Below are positions 32,992 through 42,881 of a stretch of DNA of 64,000 bases, in pieces. A model generated the notes under the pieces. That model was not told where the DNA came from, did no database searches, and saw nothing but the letters and a program-made list of their open reading frames with translations. Position numbers and translations under genes: made by a program. The stretch is from an uncultured Porphyromonadaceae bacterium. Lineage in GTDB: Bacteria > Bacteroidota > Bacteroidia > Bacteroidales > Muribaculaceae. The stretch covers positions 1-64,000 of the forward strand of contig UQLO01000004.1 in assembly GCA_900541865.1 (NCBI GenBank), read 5' to 3'. Position 1 is the stretch's first letter; each line of letters starts with the position of its first letter.

Positions 32992-34854
32992 ATGGCCAAC
33001 TTACTGACAGTAGAAAACCTCTGCAAGAGCCTGGGCGACCGGGTTATTTTTGAAAATATATCGTTTGGCGTCGACGAAGGCGAGAAAATCGGCATCGTGG
33101 CCCGCAACGGCACGGGCAAATCGACCTTGCTCTCCATTTTGGGCGGCACGCAGAAGGCAGACAGGGGCACCGTGACAGGCCGTTCGGGCCTCAAGACAGC
33201 CTACCTGCCCCAGGAGCCCCGCTTCGCCGAGGGCGCCACCGTTCTGGAAGCCGCATTGGACAGCACCGACGAGCGCGCCACCATAGTACGCGACTACACC
33301 GCCGCCATGGCCTCCGGCGACCGGGAAGCCATACACCGCGCCGTCAGCGCCATGGACGCCATCGACGCCTGGGACTATCAGGACCGCCTTGCGCAGGCTC
33401 TGACGCGCATGGGCCTTGCCGACTCCATGCAGCCCGTGGCAACCCTATCGGGCGGACAGCGCAAGCGGCTTGCCCTTGTGCGCACCGTCATGGCCGAGGC
33501 CGACCTGCTTCTGCTCGACGAGCCCACCAACCACCTGGACATAGCCACCATAGAATGGCTGGAGGCATGGCTGAGCCGCTCGCGGGCCACGCTGCTGATG
33601 GTGACCCACGACCGCTATTTCCTCGACCGCGTCTGCAACCGCATCCTCGAAATGGATGCCCGAACCGTATTTTCCGTGCAAGGCAACTACGACATGTACC
33701 TTCGCCGGCGCGCCGAACGCCTTGAGGCTATGGACGCCGAGTTGGCGCGAGTGAAAAACATACTCCGCAAAGAGCAGGACTGGATGAGCCGACAGCCGCA
33801 GGCACGCGCCGGAAAGGCCAAATTCAGAATCGACAACTTCCACACCCTCACAGAGCGCGCCCGCATCGACACCACCGAGCGCAACGTGCGCCTCGACGCC
33901 GCCTCCTCGCGGATAGGAAGCAAAATTTTCGAGGCCGAGGGCGTCAGCAAAGCCTACGGCGACAAAATAGTGCTCAAAGACTTCACCTACACCTTCGCAC
34001 GGGGCGAGAAAGTGGGAATAGTGGGTCCCAACGGCGTCGGCAAGTCGACCTTCATCAAAATGCTGCTGGGCTTGGTGCCTCAGGACTCCGGGGAGTGGAA
34101 CGTCGGCGAGACGGTTCGCTTCGGCTACTACAGCCAGGACGGCATCGAATTCGACACCTCGAAAAAAGTAGTGGATGCCGTACAGGAAATCGCCGACGAC
34201 ATCGACCTTGGCGAAGGTCGCCGCATAGCACCCATGCAGTACCTTCAGCGCTTCCTCTTCTCGCCGGCCGACCAGCAGAAGTACATCTACAAACTCTCCG
34301 GGGGCGAGCGGTGCCGCCTCCATCTGGCCGTTACGCTTATGCGCCAACCCAACTTCCTCATCCTCGACGAGCCCACCAACGACCTGGACATCGTCACCCT
34401 GGGCATACTCGAGGAATATTTGGCTGAGTTCAAGGGGTGTGTGATAGTTGTGAGCCACGACCGCTTCTTTCTTGACTCGATAGTGGACCACCTCTTTGTG
34501 ATGGAAGGCGGGGGCATGGTGCGCGACTTCCCCGGCAACTACACCGACTACCGCACATGGCGCGAAGAAGAGGCCAGACAGCAGCAGAAAGCCGCCGCCA
34601 AAACCGCCGAGGCCGACACCCGCAGCCGCCGGTCCGCATCGCGCCCTGCAAAGCTGACCTATCGCGAGCAGAAGGAGATGGAAAGCCTTGAAAAGGAGAT
34701 AGAGCAGCTCACGGCCGAAAAAGCCGAGATAGAAGAATTTTTCGCCTCCGGCGGCGAAGGCGACTACGACTCGCGGTCCAGACGCCTTGCCGAAGTCAAC
34801 GAGTTGCTCGACGACAAGGAAATGCGCTGGCTCGAACTCTCCGAGAAGGCCTGA
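32992..34854 (+). CDS. ABC-F protein, Uup-like
   Basis: A 620-residue cytoplasmic protein with two ATPase domains and no membrane part. First domain: GIVARNGTGKSTLL, LSGGQRKRLALVR, LLLDEPTNHLD. Second: GIVGPNGVGKSTF, LSGGERCRLHLAV, LILDEPTNDLD. A charged linker lies between them (KNILRKEQDWMSRQPQA) and a C-terminal coiled coil follows (EMESLEKEIEQLTAEKAEIE), which is typical of the Uup branch. ABC-F proteins act on ribosomes or, for Uup, on DNA structures; which one applies is not certain. Its 3' end overlaps the convergent transporter gene by 91 bases. Confidence 0.92.
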   Translation: MANLLTVENLCKSLGDRVIFENISFGVDEGEKIGIVARNGTGKSTLLSILGGTQKADRGTVTGRSGLKTAYLPQEPRFAEGATVLEAALDSTDERATIVRDYTAAMASGDREAIHRAVSAMDAIDAWDYQDRLAQALTRMGLADSMQPVATLSGGQRKRLALVRTVMAEADLLLLDEPTNHLDIATIEWLEAWLSRSRATLLMVTHDRYFLDRVCNRILEMDARTVFSVQGNYDMYLRRRAERLEAMDAELARVKNILRKEQDWMSRQPQARAGKAKFRIDNFHTLTERARIDTTERNVRLDAASSRIGSKIFEAEGVSKAYGDKIVLKDFTYTFARGEKVGIVGPNGVGKSTFIKMLLGLVPQDSGEWNVGETVRFGYYSQDGIEFDTSKKVVDAVQEIADDIDLGEGRRIAPMQYLQRFLFSPADQQKYIYKLSGGERCRLHLAVTLMRQPNFLILDEPTNDLDIVTLGILEEYLAEFKGCVIVVSHDRFFLDSIVDHLFVMEGGGMVRDFPGNYTDYRTWREEEARQQQKAAAKTAEADTRSRRSASRPAKLTYREQKEMESLEKEIEQLTAEKAEIEEFFASGGEGDYDSRSRRLAEVNELLDDKEMRWLELSEKA

Positions 34855-35753
34855 GAGCGGCGGCCGCGACGCCATATCTGGTAGGAGTTTATCAGATTCT
34901 GCCAGATGCTGTAGAAGGCCAGGAAAGACGAAGCAAGCGGATTGAGGTAGGTATTGGCCATCCATATTCCCATGGCCGAGTTTTTCTGGAACAGCAGCTG
35001 CTGACCGGCCACAGCATCGCCGCATCGCCGCCCTATAGCCCTGCCGGCGGCCAGCTGCACCACGCAGACAGCGGCGGCTCCTATGCCCAGTGCAATCACC
35101 GTAGGCCAGTTGCCGCGGCCGTGGAGGAAGATGAAGTCGATGGTCTGCCCAAGAGTTAAAAGCAGGGCGAGGGCCCAAATGTAGAAAGCCAGCCCGCTGT
35201 GCTTTTTCAGCTTGTCGGCCACCGGTTTAGCCCACAGCTGCAGACAGAGCATCACGAAGAAAGGCAGGCCGATGACCGAGGCTATTCGGCCGAAGATGGC
35301 GAAGAAGGCGTCGGTGCCGCTCATGCCGTCGGTATTTCCCACAAAAGTGAACATCACCGGAGCCAGCACGCACACCAGCAGGTTGCCCACGATAGTGTAT
35401 GCCACAGTGTACTCGCGCTTGGCGCCCAGGGCCACTGCGACAACCGTCACCGAGCCGGCCACCGGGCACAAACCGCCCAGCATCATGCCCTGTGCGAGAG
35501 TGATATTGCCTGTGGCGATCCTGAAGCCGAGAAAGAGCGCCACGGCAACCACCGTCTGCGCAAGCATGAGCCAGAGGTCGATGCGCTCGAAGCGCAGCCG
35601 GCGCAACTCCGTGGAGGAGAAGGTAAGAAGCAGAAGCGTGAACACCAGATACGGCACGATGCCGCCGCAGAGGGCGCAAAGGTCGTGAAGGAGCAGCCCC
35701 AGCACAATAGCGGCAGGCAGAATGAAAGGCTTGATGCGGGCAATGGACACCAT
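34764..35753 (-). CDS. BASS-type (bile acid:Na+ symporter-like) transporter
   Basis: A 329-residue inner-membrane protein with about nine hydrophobic segments. Landmarks: QGMMLGGLCPVAGSVTVVAVALG and, near the end, QKNSAMGIWMANTYLNPLAS with IWQNLINSYQIW. The family takes up organic anions with sodium. The normal family end is near IWRRR; the last about 30 residues (Ser/Arg-rich, RRGRRSQAFSESSSQRISL) are read antisense to the ABC-F coiled coil and look like an extension after loss of the original stop. It is the last gene of the minus-strand run that starts with ftsX. Confidence 0.8.
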   Translation of the reverse strand: MVSIARIKPFILPAAIVLGLLLHDLCALCGGIVPYLVFTLLLLTFSSTELRRLRFERIDLWLMLAQTVVAVALFLGFRIATGNITLAQGMMLGGLCPVAGSVTVVAVALGAKREYTVAYTIVGNLLVCVLAPVMFTFVGNTDGMSGTDAFFAIFGRIASVIGLPFFVMLCLQLWAKPVADKLKKHSGLAFYIWALALLLTLGQTIDFIFLHGRGNWPTVIALGIGAAAVCVVQLAAGRAIGRRCGDAVAGQQLLFQKNSAMGIWMANTYLNPLASSFLAFYSIWQNLINSYQIWRRGRRSQAFSESSSQRISLSSSNSLTSARRLDRES

Positions 35754-35765
35754 TTGGCAGACAGA

Positions 35766-37070
35766 CTATTTATCGCGCGCTGAAATCAGGCGCAACAACT
35801 TTGGCGATAGGCCTATAAGGTAGAGCGCGGCCAGCACGCACACAAAAACAAAAGCCAGAAAACCGGCAAGACGACCATCGTCGACCGGGCCGACAGTGTC
35901 GAGCACGTTGGGCTCGTCGAGCGAGTCGGGGACAGAGGCGGTGGAAGCCTCCGCAAGGTCGTCGGGCAGCGACGAAAGAGAGCGTTTCCACACAATGCGA
36001 CCGCCGCGGGTATATACAATAGCCGCGCTACCCCGCACAAGCTGCTGCAGACCGGTATCCTCGGCGGAAAACACCGGGAAGGTAGGTCGGGTAAGGTCCA
36101 GCCAGTATCGAAAAGCGGCGCCACGGTTGCCGACAACGGCGAAAAAGTCGATATTCTGCGCTCGGAGGGAGCGGTGGAGCTCGTTGACAAGATGCGAGCG
36201 GCTGAGGAACTGCATTCCGGGGTCGGGCACGATGAGCCAAGCCTGCGGCATGGAATCGTCGACAAGGTCGGCGCCGACATCCTCGCCGTCGTCGTCGCGC
36301 ACGGCAATGTCGGGGGCATCGTCGTCGGCACCTTCGCTTCCCACAAACGTCCAGGAATCGTCGGGCAGCTCATCCAGAGAGAACGCACGTCGCTCGCCGG
36401 CACGCTCATAGATGAAAGTAGCCTGAGCATCGTCGTCAGAAGCCTCGGCCTGAGGATGGAAAATCTCGGTGCCGAGCTTGAAGGGGCGGAAATCCACCAC
36501 CGGCTGCACATGGTAGCCGATGAAAGAGAGCAGAAGGGGGAAAGCCATCGAAGCCGTTGCCACAAGCCACTGAATAGGAGCGGGGTAGAGGCCCGGAGTA
36601 CGGCGGTTGCGCAGCAGCAGGTAGACCACCACAGCGCTGATGACGATGTTCTTGGCCAAAGTGGCGCCGTTGGAAATGACAAAGAGATCGCCAAAACAGC
36701 CGCAGTCGGCAACCGGATTGGCAAAGAAGATATAGACCGTCAGCGGCAGCATAAAGGCCATCATCGCCGCCGCGCTCCACACCGCCACCCTCTTGAGGCA
36801 ACCCGAAGCAAGCAGAACGCCCGTGGCAAACTCCACCGCGGCCAGAGCCATACACCCGGCCACAACAGCCTCATGGGGCACCTGCAGGCCCCAGGCAGCG
36901 AGATATTCGCCGGTTTTGATGATGAAACCGGCCGGGTCGACCGACTTGGCCCAGCCCGAAACGATGAAAACGGCTCCCACGGCCAAACGGGCCAGCCACA
37001 CCGTCAGCCGATTGAGCCAAACCCTTCGGCGAGCGGCTTTGGTGACAGCCGTGGAAGCATCAGCCTTCAT
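35766..37070 (-). CDS. BT_3928-family DoxX-like membrane protein
   Basis: A 434-residue protein. The N-terminal 150 residues form a DoxX/MauE-like four-helix bundle (LARLAVGAVFIVSGWAKSVDP) with a conserved DCGCFGDL cysteine pair. A long non-membrane region follows (about 185-395) with an acidic middle (DDDDAPDIAVRDDDGEDVG abbreviated) and a thioredoxin-like flavour (AWLIVPDPG, DFFAVVGN, FPVFSAED). One more helix near the C-terminus precedes LLRLISARDK. Redox-partner function is suggested by DoxX relatives but unproven. It overlaps the DUF1599 stop by 11 bases. Confidence 0.85.
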   Translation of the reverse strand: MKADASTAVTKAARRRVWLNRLTVWLARLAVGAVFIVSGWAKSVDPAGFIIKTGEYLAAWGLQVPHEAVVAGCMALAAVEFATGVLLASGCLKRVAVWSAAAMMAFMLPLTVYIFFANPVADCGCFGDLFVISNGATLAKNIVISAVVVYLLLRNRRTPGLYPAPIQWLVATASMAFPLLLSFIGYHVQPVVDFRPFKLGTEIFHPQAEASDDDAQATFIYERAGERRAFSLDELPDDSWTFVGSEGADDDAPDIAVRDDDGEDVGADLVDDSMPQAWLIVPDPGMQFLSRSHLVNELHRSLRAQNIDFFAVVGNRGAAFRYWLDLTRPTFPVFSAEDTGLQQLVRGSAAIVYTRGGRIVWKRSLSSLPDDLAEASTASVPDSLDEPNVLDTVGPVDDGRLAGFLAFVFVCVLAALYLIGLSPKLLRLISARDK

Positions 37071-37608
37071 CAGTCAGTTTGATAACAGCAAAGACAGCGT
37101 AATTGATAATATCGAAGTAATTAGCGTCGATGCCCTCGCTGACGGAGGTAGCGCCGGCGTGGTCCTCGATTTCCTTGATTCGCTCAAGCTTTGTGAGGAT
37201 GATGTCGTCGAAGCTCAGCACACGCATGCTTCGCCAAGCCTCGTCGTAGTCGTGGTTTTTGGCCTTCATAAGCTCCAAAGCCTCAGCAGCCACAGCATCG
37301 TAGAATCCCAGAGCTTCGGCGGGAGAAATATCCTTGGTGTCGGCGTAGCCTCGCCGCAGCTGGATGATACCGATAATACCGTAGTTCACAATGGCCATAA
37401 ACTCGGGCAGGATACCTTCGCCGACAGCCGAGACGCCCTTGACCTGAAGCGAGCGGATACGCTTGGCCTTGATGAAAAGCTGGTCGGTGATGGCCTGAGG
37501 ACGCATAATACGCCATGAAGCACCGTAGTCGCTGAGCTTAGCGGCGAAAATATCGCGGCAGCGGACCACCGCGCTGTCGAACTGGGCGTTGGTGCGGGCC
37601 TGGCTCAT
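37060..37608 (-). CDS. DUF1599 protein with internal duplication
   Basis: A 182-residue cytoplasmic protein containing two copies of the DUF1599 motif: [18 protein letters not shown] near 22-39 and [17 protein letters not shown] near 114-130, each followed by a D-x(4)-K-x-x-RI stretch. No catalytic activity is known for the family. The ATG at 37608 overlaps the queA stop (ATGA); the frame is open further upstream but is the shadow of queA there. Confidence 0.88.
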   Translation of the reverse strand: MSQARTNAQFDSAVVRCRDIFAAKLSDYGASWRIMRPQAITDQLFIKAKRIRSLQVKGVSAVGEGILPEFMAIVNYGIIGIIQLRRGYADTKDISPAEALGFYDAVAAEALELMKAKNHDYDEAWRSMRVLSFDDIILTKLERIKEIEDHAGATSVSEGIDANYFDIINYAVFAVIKLTDEG

Positions 37609-38654
37609 AGAATCAGCATAGCGTCGCCGTAGCAACCGAAATGGTACTTCTCTTGGATAGCCTGCCGGTAGGCTTCCATCACCAGGTCGTAGCCGCCGAA
37701 GGCCGCCGTCATCATCAGCATGGTGCTGTAGGGCATATGGAAGTTGGTGACAAGGCTGTTGCACACCTCGAAGTCGTAGGGCGGGAAGATGAACTTGTTA
37801 GTCCAGCCGGTGTAGGTCTTCATGTGGCCTCCCATACTTTCGGCCGTGGCGATAGCCCGAAGCACCGAAGTGCCGACGGCGCAGACGTGGGAGCCGGCGT
37901 CTTTCGATGAGTTGATCAGGTTGACCAACTCGGGAGTGGCGTCCATCTGCTCGGAGTCCATGCGGTGCTTGGTGAGGTCTTCGACATCAATCTCGCGGAA
38001 AGCGCCCAAACCGCTGTGCACGGTTAGGAAAGCCTTCTTGACGCCCTTGATTTCCAAGCGAGTGAGGAGCTCGCGGGAGAAGTGAAGGCCGGCAGCGGGA
38101 GCCACCACAGCGCCTTCGCGCTCGGCGAAAATACACTGGTAATTTGTGGCGTCGTCCGGCTCCGACTCGCGGTTGATGTAAGGAGGCAGGGGAGTTGTGC
38201 CCAGAGCATACAGGGCAGCCTTGAATTCATCGTGGGGGCCGTCGTAGAGGAAACGCAGAGTACGACCGCGGGAGGTAGTGTTGTCGATAACCTCTGCCAC
38301 CATCGACTCGTCTTCGCCGAAGTATAGCTTGTTGCCGATACGGATTTTGCGGGCGGGTTCGACAAGAACGTCCCATAGCTTGTTTTCGGCGTTGAGTTCA
38401 CGCAGCAGGAAAACCTCGATGCGGGCGCCGGTCTTCTCTTTGTTGCCGTAGAGCAGAGCGGGGAAGACCATAGTATTATTGAAAACGAGAACGTCGCCGT
38501 CGTTAAAGTAGTTCAGAATCTCCTTGAAGATGTGGTGCGAGATATTTCCGGTGCGTCGTTCGACCACCATGAGGCGACATTCGTCGCGTGCGGTGAGTGG
38601 ACGCTCGGCAATCAGTTCGTCTGGGAGGTTGAATTTGAACTGTGAGAGTTTCAT
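37605..38654 (-). CDS. queA: SAM:tRNA ribosyltransferase-isomerase (queuosine pathway)
   Basis: A 349-residue enzyme that moves the ribose of SAM onto preQ1 in tRNA to make epoxyqueuosine. The start [54 protein letters not shown] and [12 protein letters not shown] are all family hallmarks. Length is normal. It follows truB by 57 bases and overlaps DUF1599 by four bases. No other queuosine gene is in the window. Confidence 0.96.
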   Translation of the reverse strand: MKLSQFKFNLPDELIAERPLTARDECRLMVVERRTGNISHHIFKEILNYFNDGDVLVFNNTMVFPALLYGNKEKTGARIEVFLLRELNAENKLWDVLVEPARKIRIGNKLYFGEDESMVAEVIDNTTSRGRTLRFLYDGPHDEFKAALYALGTTPLPPYINRESEPDDATNYQCIFAEREGAVVAPAAGLHFSRELLTRLEIKGVKKAFLTVHSGLGAFREIDVEDLTKHRMDSEQMDATPELVNLINSSKDAGSHVCAVGTSVLRAIATAESMGGHMKTYTGWTNKFIFPPYDFEVCNSLVTNFHMPYSTMLMMTAAFGGYDLVMEAYRQAIQEKYHFGCYGDAMLIL

Positions 38655-38711
38655 TGTCTGACTATAAGGCGTTTATGCTGTGATATAGGCTGATGTTCGT
38701 TGCCGTTTGGT

Positions 38712-39434
38712 TTATTTTGTTTCGGGTGAATACCATTCGGGGTATTCTATGGTAGTGTTTTTGATAAGCTCGGTGGCTTGCGGGATTGTCATACAGCTGT
38801 CGATGGAGACATCGCCCACGCGGGTGCGTCGGAGCTCGCTCAGATGAGCACCCGAACCCAGAGCCACGCCGATGTCGCGGGCCAAAGCGCGTATATAGGT
38901 GCCCTTGCTGCAGACCACGCGGATAGTAATCTGCGAGGGGCAGAAGCGGAGAAGCTCTATTTCGTCGATGGTAAGCGTTTTGGGCTTTAGGTTGACTTCG
39001 CGGCCTTTGCGGGCGAGGTCGTAGGCCCTCTTGCCGTCGATTTTGCATGCGGAGAAGGCCGGAGGCACCTGACTGATAGTGCCGAGGAAGTCTTTGAGGC
39101 GTTCGCGCACCAGCTCCTCGGTGATATGTTCGGTAGGGAAGAAGGCATCCGGCTCCGTCTCGAGGTCGAAACTTGGCGTGGTGGCTCCCAGCGCCAAGGT
39201 GGCCACATATTCCTTCACGCCGGACTGGAGCTCGTCGATGCGTCGGGTGGCCCGGCCGGTGCAGATTAGCATCACACCGGTAGCAAGCGGGTCGAGAGTG
39301 CCGGCATGGCCTACCTTAATCTTGCGGCTGCCCAGACGGCGCGACACCTCGCCGCGGATGCGTTTCACGGCGTCGAAACTCGTCCAGCCCAGCGGCTTGT
39401 CGATGCAGATTATTTCGCCTTCGATAAAATTCAA
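38712..39434 (-). CDS. truB: tRNA pseudouridine-55 synthase
   Basis: A 240-residue enzyme that isomerises U55 in the T-loop of tRNAs. Catalytic Asp lies in GHAGTLDPLATGVM (about 42-55), KPLGWTSFDAVKRIR precedes it, and KIDGKRAYDLAR and CSKGTYIRALARDIG follow. It lacks a PUA domain, so it is of the short type. It starts 36 bases after the uppP stop. Confidence 0.96.
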   Translation of the reverse strand: MNFIEGEIICIDKPLGWTSFDAVKRIRGEVSRRLGSRKIKVGHAGTLDPLATGVMLICTGRATRRIDELQSGVKEYVATLALGATTPSFDLETEPDAFFPTEHITEELVRERLKDFLGTISQVPPAFSACKIDGKRAYDLARKGREVNLKPKTLTIDEIELLRFCPSQITIRVVCSKGTYIRALARDIGVALGSGAHLSELRRTRVGDVSIDSCMTIPQATELIKNTTIEYPEWYSPETK

Positions 39435-39470
39435 AGTATGTTGAATTTAGGAATTTGAAAAAACGAAGAA

Positions 39471-40337
39471 TTAGAACAGACCGGCATGCTTGGCGATGCA
39501 GACAGCACCCACAATGGCGCAATAAGCGGCAAACCAAATCAGCTTGCCTTTCTTGACCAGCTCGATCATCCACTTGCAGGCCACGCAGCCCACGGCGAAG
39601 GCAGCCAAAAAGCCCGTAGCGAGGGCCACGAAGCTCACGGCGGGCGCGTCCACACCGGCAGCGGCATCGAGGGCGTCGACACCGAAAATCTTGCGGGCGT
39701 CGAGCACAGCCTCGCCGAGAATCGGGATGATAACCATCAGGAAGGAGAAGTAGGCAACCTGGTCGCGCTTGTCGCCGATGATAAGACCGGTGGCGATGGT
39801 AGTGCCGGAGCGCGAAAGACCCGGCAGCACGGCCACAGCCTGAGCGCAGCCGATGACGAAAGCATCTACAAAAGTGATGTTACGGGGCTTGCCGCCAAGA
39901 ATAGGCCGCTGACCCTCCTCGCCGGGGCGGGTGCGGAAGAAATAGCTGAAAGCCAGCAGAAGAGCAGTGACCAACAGGCAGCATCCCACCAAGCCGAGTC
40001 CTTGTCCGAAGATAGTCTCGATAGTGTCTTTGAAGCAAACGCCCACTATACCGATAGGCACGCAGCTGACCAGAATCTTGAGCACATAGTAGAAGTTGTC
40101 GTCGCGCTTCCAAGTGAAGAAACTGCGGCACAGAGGCCAGAATTCCTTCCAGAGAATAACGATGGTGCTGAGCACGGTGGCAACGTGGAGGGCAACGTCG
40201 AACTCCAGATTCTGAGCTCCGCCGAGGTCGACCCCGAGAATTTCGCGGAAGATTTCGAGATGGCCGGAAGAACTGATGGGAAGATATTCTGCAAGACCCT
40301 GGACGATGCCAAGGATGAGAGCGTCGAGTGTATCCAT
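39471..40337 (-). CDS. uppP: Undecaprenyl-diphosphate phosphatase (BacA/UppP)
   Basis: A 288-residue inner-membrane enzyme that regenerates undecaprenyl phosphate, the lipid carrier for peptidoglycan and other glycans. [17 protein letters not shown] near the N-terminus (with catalytic Glu and Ser/His residues) and [15 protein letters not shown] in the middle are the two signature regions. About eight membrane segments. It follows DUF3098 by 11 bases. The family confers tolerance to bacitracin. Confidence 0.96.
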   Translation of the reverse strand: MDTLDALILGIVQGLAEYLPISSSGHLEIFREILGVDLGGAQNLEFDVALHVATVLSTIVILWKEFWPLCRSFFTWKRDDNFYYVLKILVSCVPIGIVGVCFKDTIETIFGQGLGLVGCCLLVTALLLAFSYFFRTRPGEEGQRPILGGKPRNITFVDAFVIGCAQAVAVLPGLSRSGTTIATGLIIGDKRDQVAYFSFLMVIIPILGEAVLDARKIFGVDALDAAAGVDAPAVSFVALATGFLAAFAVGCVACKWMIELVKKGKLIWFAAYCAIVGAVCIAKHAGLF

Positions 40338-40348
40338 TGGGCAGACAG

Positions 40349-40633
40349 TTACTTAGCTTTAGGTTTGATGATTATAGCAACCGCCATTGCAACAAAGCCG
40401 ATGAAAGCCACAGCCGGGCCGACAACGATGCGACGTGTGCTGAAAATATCGGGGTTGAAGGCTTCTGTGGTTGAGCCAGCGCCCAGCATAAGGATGAAAC
40501 CCAGTATGATGAGAACCGCCGACACGCCCATAGCGATGAAGTTGAGGCGCCCCAGAGGCATCTGCGAAGCCTTCGGCAAGCTGTTTTCCCCGTCTTCGGT
40601 CCCGGCAGGGTTGATTTTCTTAGTAGTGTTCAT
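40349..40633 (-). CDS. DUF3098 small membrane protein
   Basis: A 94-residue protein with two membrane helices ([19 protein letters not shown] and [19 protein letters not shown]). Between them [11 protein letters not shown] is the DUF3098 signature. It lies one base after ftsX, and in the Bacteroidota I know it always follows ftsX and precedes uppP, so it may act in division or wall synthesis. The ATG at 40633 avoids overlap with ftsX. Confidence 0.9.
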   Translation of the reverse strand: MNTTKKINPAGTEDGENSLPKASQMPLGRLNFIAMGVSAVLIILGFILMLGAGSTTEAFNPDIFSTRRIVVGPAVAFIGFVAMAVAIIIKPKAK

Positions 40634-40634
40634 T

Positions 40635-41507
40635 TTATTTGAGGAACATCTCGTCGTAACTCTTGGCGAGATAACGGTTGGTTGCAAAAAGCGAAGTGAG
40701 ACCGCAGAGCAAAACGCCGCAGACCACAGCCAGAGCGCAAATGACCCCGGTGGCGACCCACGACAGAGCAGAATCGACAGCCGGGTCGGCTCCGGCAGCC
40801 CAGGCGCGCACCGCGCAGAGCACGGCAGAGGCGGCCATACCGGCCAAGAACCCGTTGAGGATGCCGGCCGACACGAAGGGCCGGCGGATGAAGCCGGCGG
40901 TGGCGCCCACCAGACGCATAGTGTGGATGGAGAAGCGGCGGCTGTATATGCTCAGACTCACCGTATTGTTAATCAAGATGATAGAAATTACGAGCAGAAC
41001 AACACCGAGCACGGTCAGCACGAGCCGCAGACGGGAAAGGGTGCGGTCGACGCCCTCAATGACCTCGGAGGCCGAAATCACCTCCTGCACTCCATCGATG
41101 GCGGCGCAGGCGGCGGCGATAGCGGCAATACTGTCGGCCGAGGCATATTCAGGCTTGACCTTAACTTCAATTTCGGCACAGTAGGGGTTGACGCCCGGTT
41201 CAAGGGCCAGGCCGCCCACGGCGGCCGCCTCGAAAGCAAGGATAGAGTCGGCGCTGAGAAAAGCGACCTCACGCACACCGCGGTCGAGGGCCATACGCTC
41301 GGCAACGGCAGCGGCTTGGTCGTCGGGCAGACCGCGCTCCAGGCGCGCCGTGAAGCCCAGACTACCCTGCAGGTCGTCGCCCAGCGAAGAAGCCGCCACA
41401 GCCAGCATGGCAGCGAGCCCAAGCAGAATGAGGACCAAAGACACACTCACCATAGAGGTGATGCGGGAGCCGAACGTGGATATTATTTTAGAGCCTTTGT
41501 CGGGCAT
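40635..41507 (-). CDS. ftsX: Cell-division permease FtsX
   Basis: A 290-residue inner-membrane protein that, with the ATPase FtsE, relays division signals to periplasmic cell-wall hydrolases. One helix near the N-terminus (ITSMVSVSLVLILLGLAAML), a periplasmic ECD (about 45-145), and three C-terminal helices with YSRRFSIHTMRLVGAT. The ATG at 41507 gives the usual start (GSKIISTFGSRI); a TTG at 41540 would add 11 residues. No ftsE is nearby. First gene of the run down to 34764. Confidence 0.93.
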   Translation of the reverse strand: MPDKGSKIISTFGSRITSMVSVSLVLILLGLAAMLAVAASSLGDDLQGSLGFTARLERGLPDDQAAAVAERMALDRGVREVAFLSADSILAFEAAAVGGLALEPGVNPYCAEIEVKVKPEYASADSIAAIAAACAAIDGVQEVISASEVIEGVDRTLSRLRLVLTVLGVVLLVISIILINNTVSLSIYSRRFSIHTMRLVGATAGFIRRPFVSAGILNGFLAGMAASAVLCAVRAWAAGADPAVDSALSWVATGVICALAVVCGVLLCGLTSLFATNRYLAKSYDEMFLK

Positions 41508-41556
41508 GATGAGAAGCAGCCTGTTGAGGTTGGTGCGCAATATTTCTAAATTCGTG

Positions 41557-41564
41557 CAAAGTTA
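41557..41564 (-). promoter_or_regulatory. -7 box for the ftsX run
   Basis: TAACTTTG on the minus strand. Transcription would begin near 41551, about 44 bases ahead of the ATG at 41507. Between this and the fba promoter (41565-41665) the DNA is AT-rich without a gene. Confidence 0.6.
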
Positions 41565-41665
41565 GCACATTTTTGGAAACCGGGCAAAAAAAACTTCACG
41601 AATGGCAAAATTTAAGTCGGCATTATTAATATATGTAAAGGGAGCGGGGAGAAAGGGCACTTTTA

Positions 41666-41733
41666 TTTCGCCATTACAAAAAAAAGCTATAACTTTGCGG
41701 CTGAAAAAAGAGGCCTAACCACGTCCGGGCCTC
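41666..41733 (+). promoter_or_regulatory. fba: fba promoter and leader hairpin
   Basis: TTTCG at 41666-41670, a 19-base spacer and TAACTTTG at 41690-41697. The start would be near 41704. A leader stem pairs GAGGCC (41710-41715) with GGCCTC (41728-41733). The leader is about 68 bases. Confidence 0.6.
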
Positions 41734-41771
41734 AAAGACCAAAGGCAATATAATACATAATCCAACATTAT

Positions 41772-42767
41772 ATGGTAAGCTATAAGGAATTGGGTCTTGT
41801 GAACACCCGCGAGATGTTCAAGAAGGCCATCGAAGGCGGCTACGCCATCCCCGCATTCAACTTCAACAACATGGAGCAGCTGCAGGCCATCATCAAGGCC
41901 GCAGCCGAAGAAAAATCTCCCGTCATACTTCAGGTTTCCAAAGGCGCCCGCAACTACGCCAACGCCACCCTTCTGCGCTACATGGCCCAGGGTGCAGTGG
42001 AATATGCCAAGGAGCTTGGCTGGGAAAATCCCCAGATTGTTCTCCACCTGGACCACGGCGACTCCTTCGAACTGTGCAAGAGCTGCATCGACATGGGCTT
42101 CTCGTCTGTGATGATCGACGGTTCGCACCTTCCCTACGAAGAAAACGTAGCCCTCACCAAGCAGGTAGTTGACTATGCCCATAAGTTCGACGTTACCGTA
42201 GAAGGCGAGCTGGGCGTGCTTGCCGGCGTAGAGGACGAAGTATCGGCCGACCACCACACCTACACCGACCCCGAGGAAGTAATCGACTTCGCAACCCGCA
42301 CCGGCTGCGACTCGCTGGCCATCTCCATCGGCACCAGCCACGGCGCCTACAAGTTCACCCCCGAGCAGTGCACCCGCAACGCCGAGGGCAAGCTCGTGCC
42401 CCCGCCCCTGGCTTTCGACGTACTCGACGCCGTTATGGCCAAGCTGCCCGGCTTCCCCATCGTGCTCCACGGCTCCTCGAGCGTGCCCCAGGACGAAGTT
42501 GACACCATCAACATGTTCGGCGGCAAACTCCCCGACGCCATCGGTATCCCCGAAGAGCAGCTCCGCAAGGCCGCCAAGAGCGCAGTATGCAAAATCAACA
42601 TCGACTCCGACAGCCGTCTGGCCATGACCGCCGCCGTGCGCCGCGTATTCGCCGAAAAGCCCGGTGAATTCGACCCCCGCAAGTACCTCGGCCCGGCCCG
42701 CGACAACATGGAGAAGCTCTATCGTCACAAAATCGTGAACGTGCTCGGCTCCGCCGGCAAAGCTTGA
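41772..42767 (+). CDS. fba: Class II fructose-bisphosphate aldolase
   Basis: A 331-residue zinc-dependent aldolase that interconverts fructose-1,6-bisphosphate with glyceraldehyde-3-phosphate and DHAP. Zinc and substrate residues lie in VLHLDHGDS (about 92-100), VEGELGVLAGVED, SIGTSHGAYKF and LHGSSSVPQ. Length and motifs fit the class IIA/B group common in Bacteroidota. Codon use is strongly optimised, as expected for an abundant enzyme. It is monocistronic, with its own promoter and terminator. Confidence 0.96.
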   Translation: MVSYKELGLVNTREMFKKAIEGGYAIPAFNFNNMEQLQAIIKAAAEEKSPVILQVSKGARNYANATLLRYMAQGAVEYAKELGWENPQIVLHLDHGDSFELCKSCIDMGFSSVMIDGSHLPYEENVALTKQVVDYAHKFDVTVEGELGVLAGVEDEVSADHHTYTDPEEVIDFATRTGCDSLAISIGTSHGAYKFTPEQCTRNAEGKLVPPPLAFDVLDAVMAKLPGFPIVLHGSSSVPQDEVDTINMFGGKLPDAIGIPEEQLRKAAKSAVCKINIDSDSRLAMTAAVRRVFAEKPGEFDPRKYLGPARDNMEKLYRHKIVNVLGSAGKA

Positions 42768-42835
42768 GATAAGCAACACCGCCCGGCGCGCTTCGAGGCT
42801 GACAGGCCTTCGGCGAGGCCGGACAGACAGAATAT

Positions 42836-42871
42836 GATGGTGCCGGCCGCAAAGTCGGCACCATCGTTTTT
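42836..42871 (+). terminator. Intrinsic terminator of fba
   Basis: A perfect 10-bp stem, GATGGTGCCG (42836-42845) with CGGCACCATC (42856-42865), followed by GTTTTT. It lies before the ATG of the next gene at 42882; the in-frame start at 42834 is inside the hairpin and is not used. Confidence 0.9.
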
Positions 42872-42881
42872 ACACAAAGCA

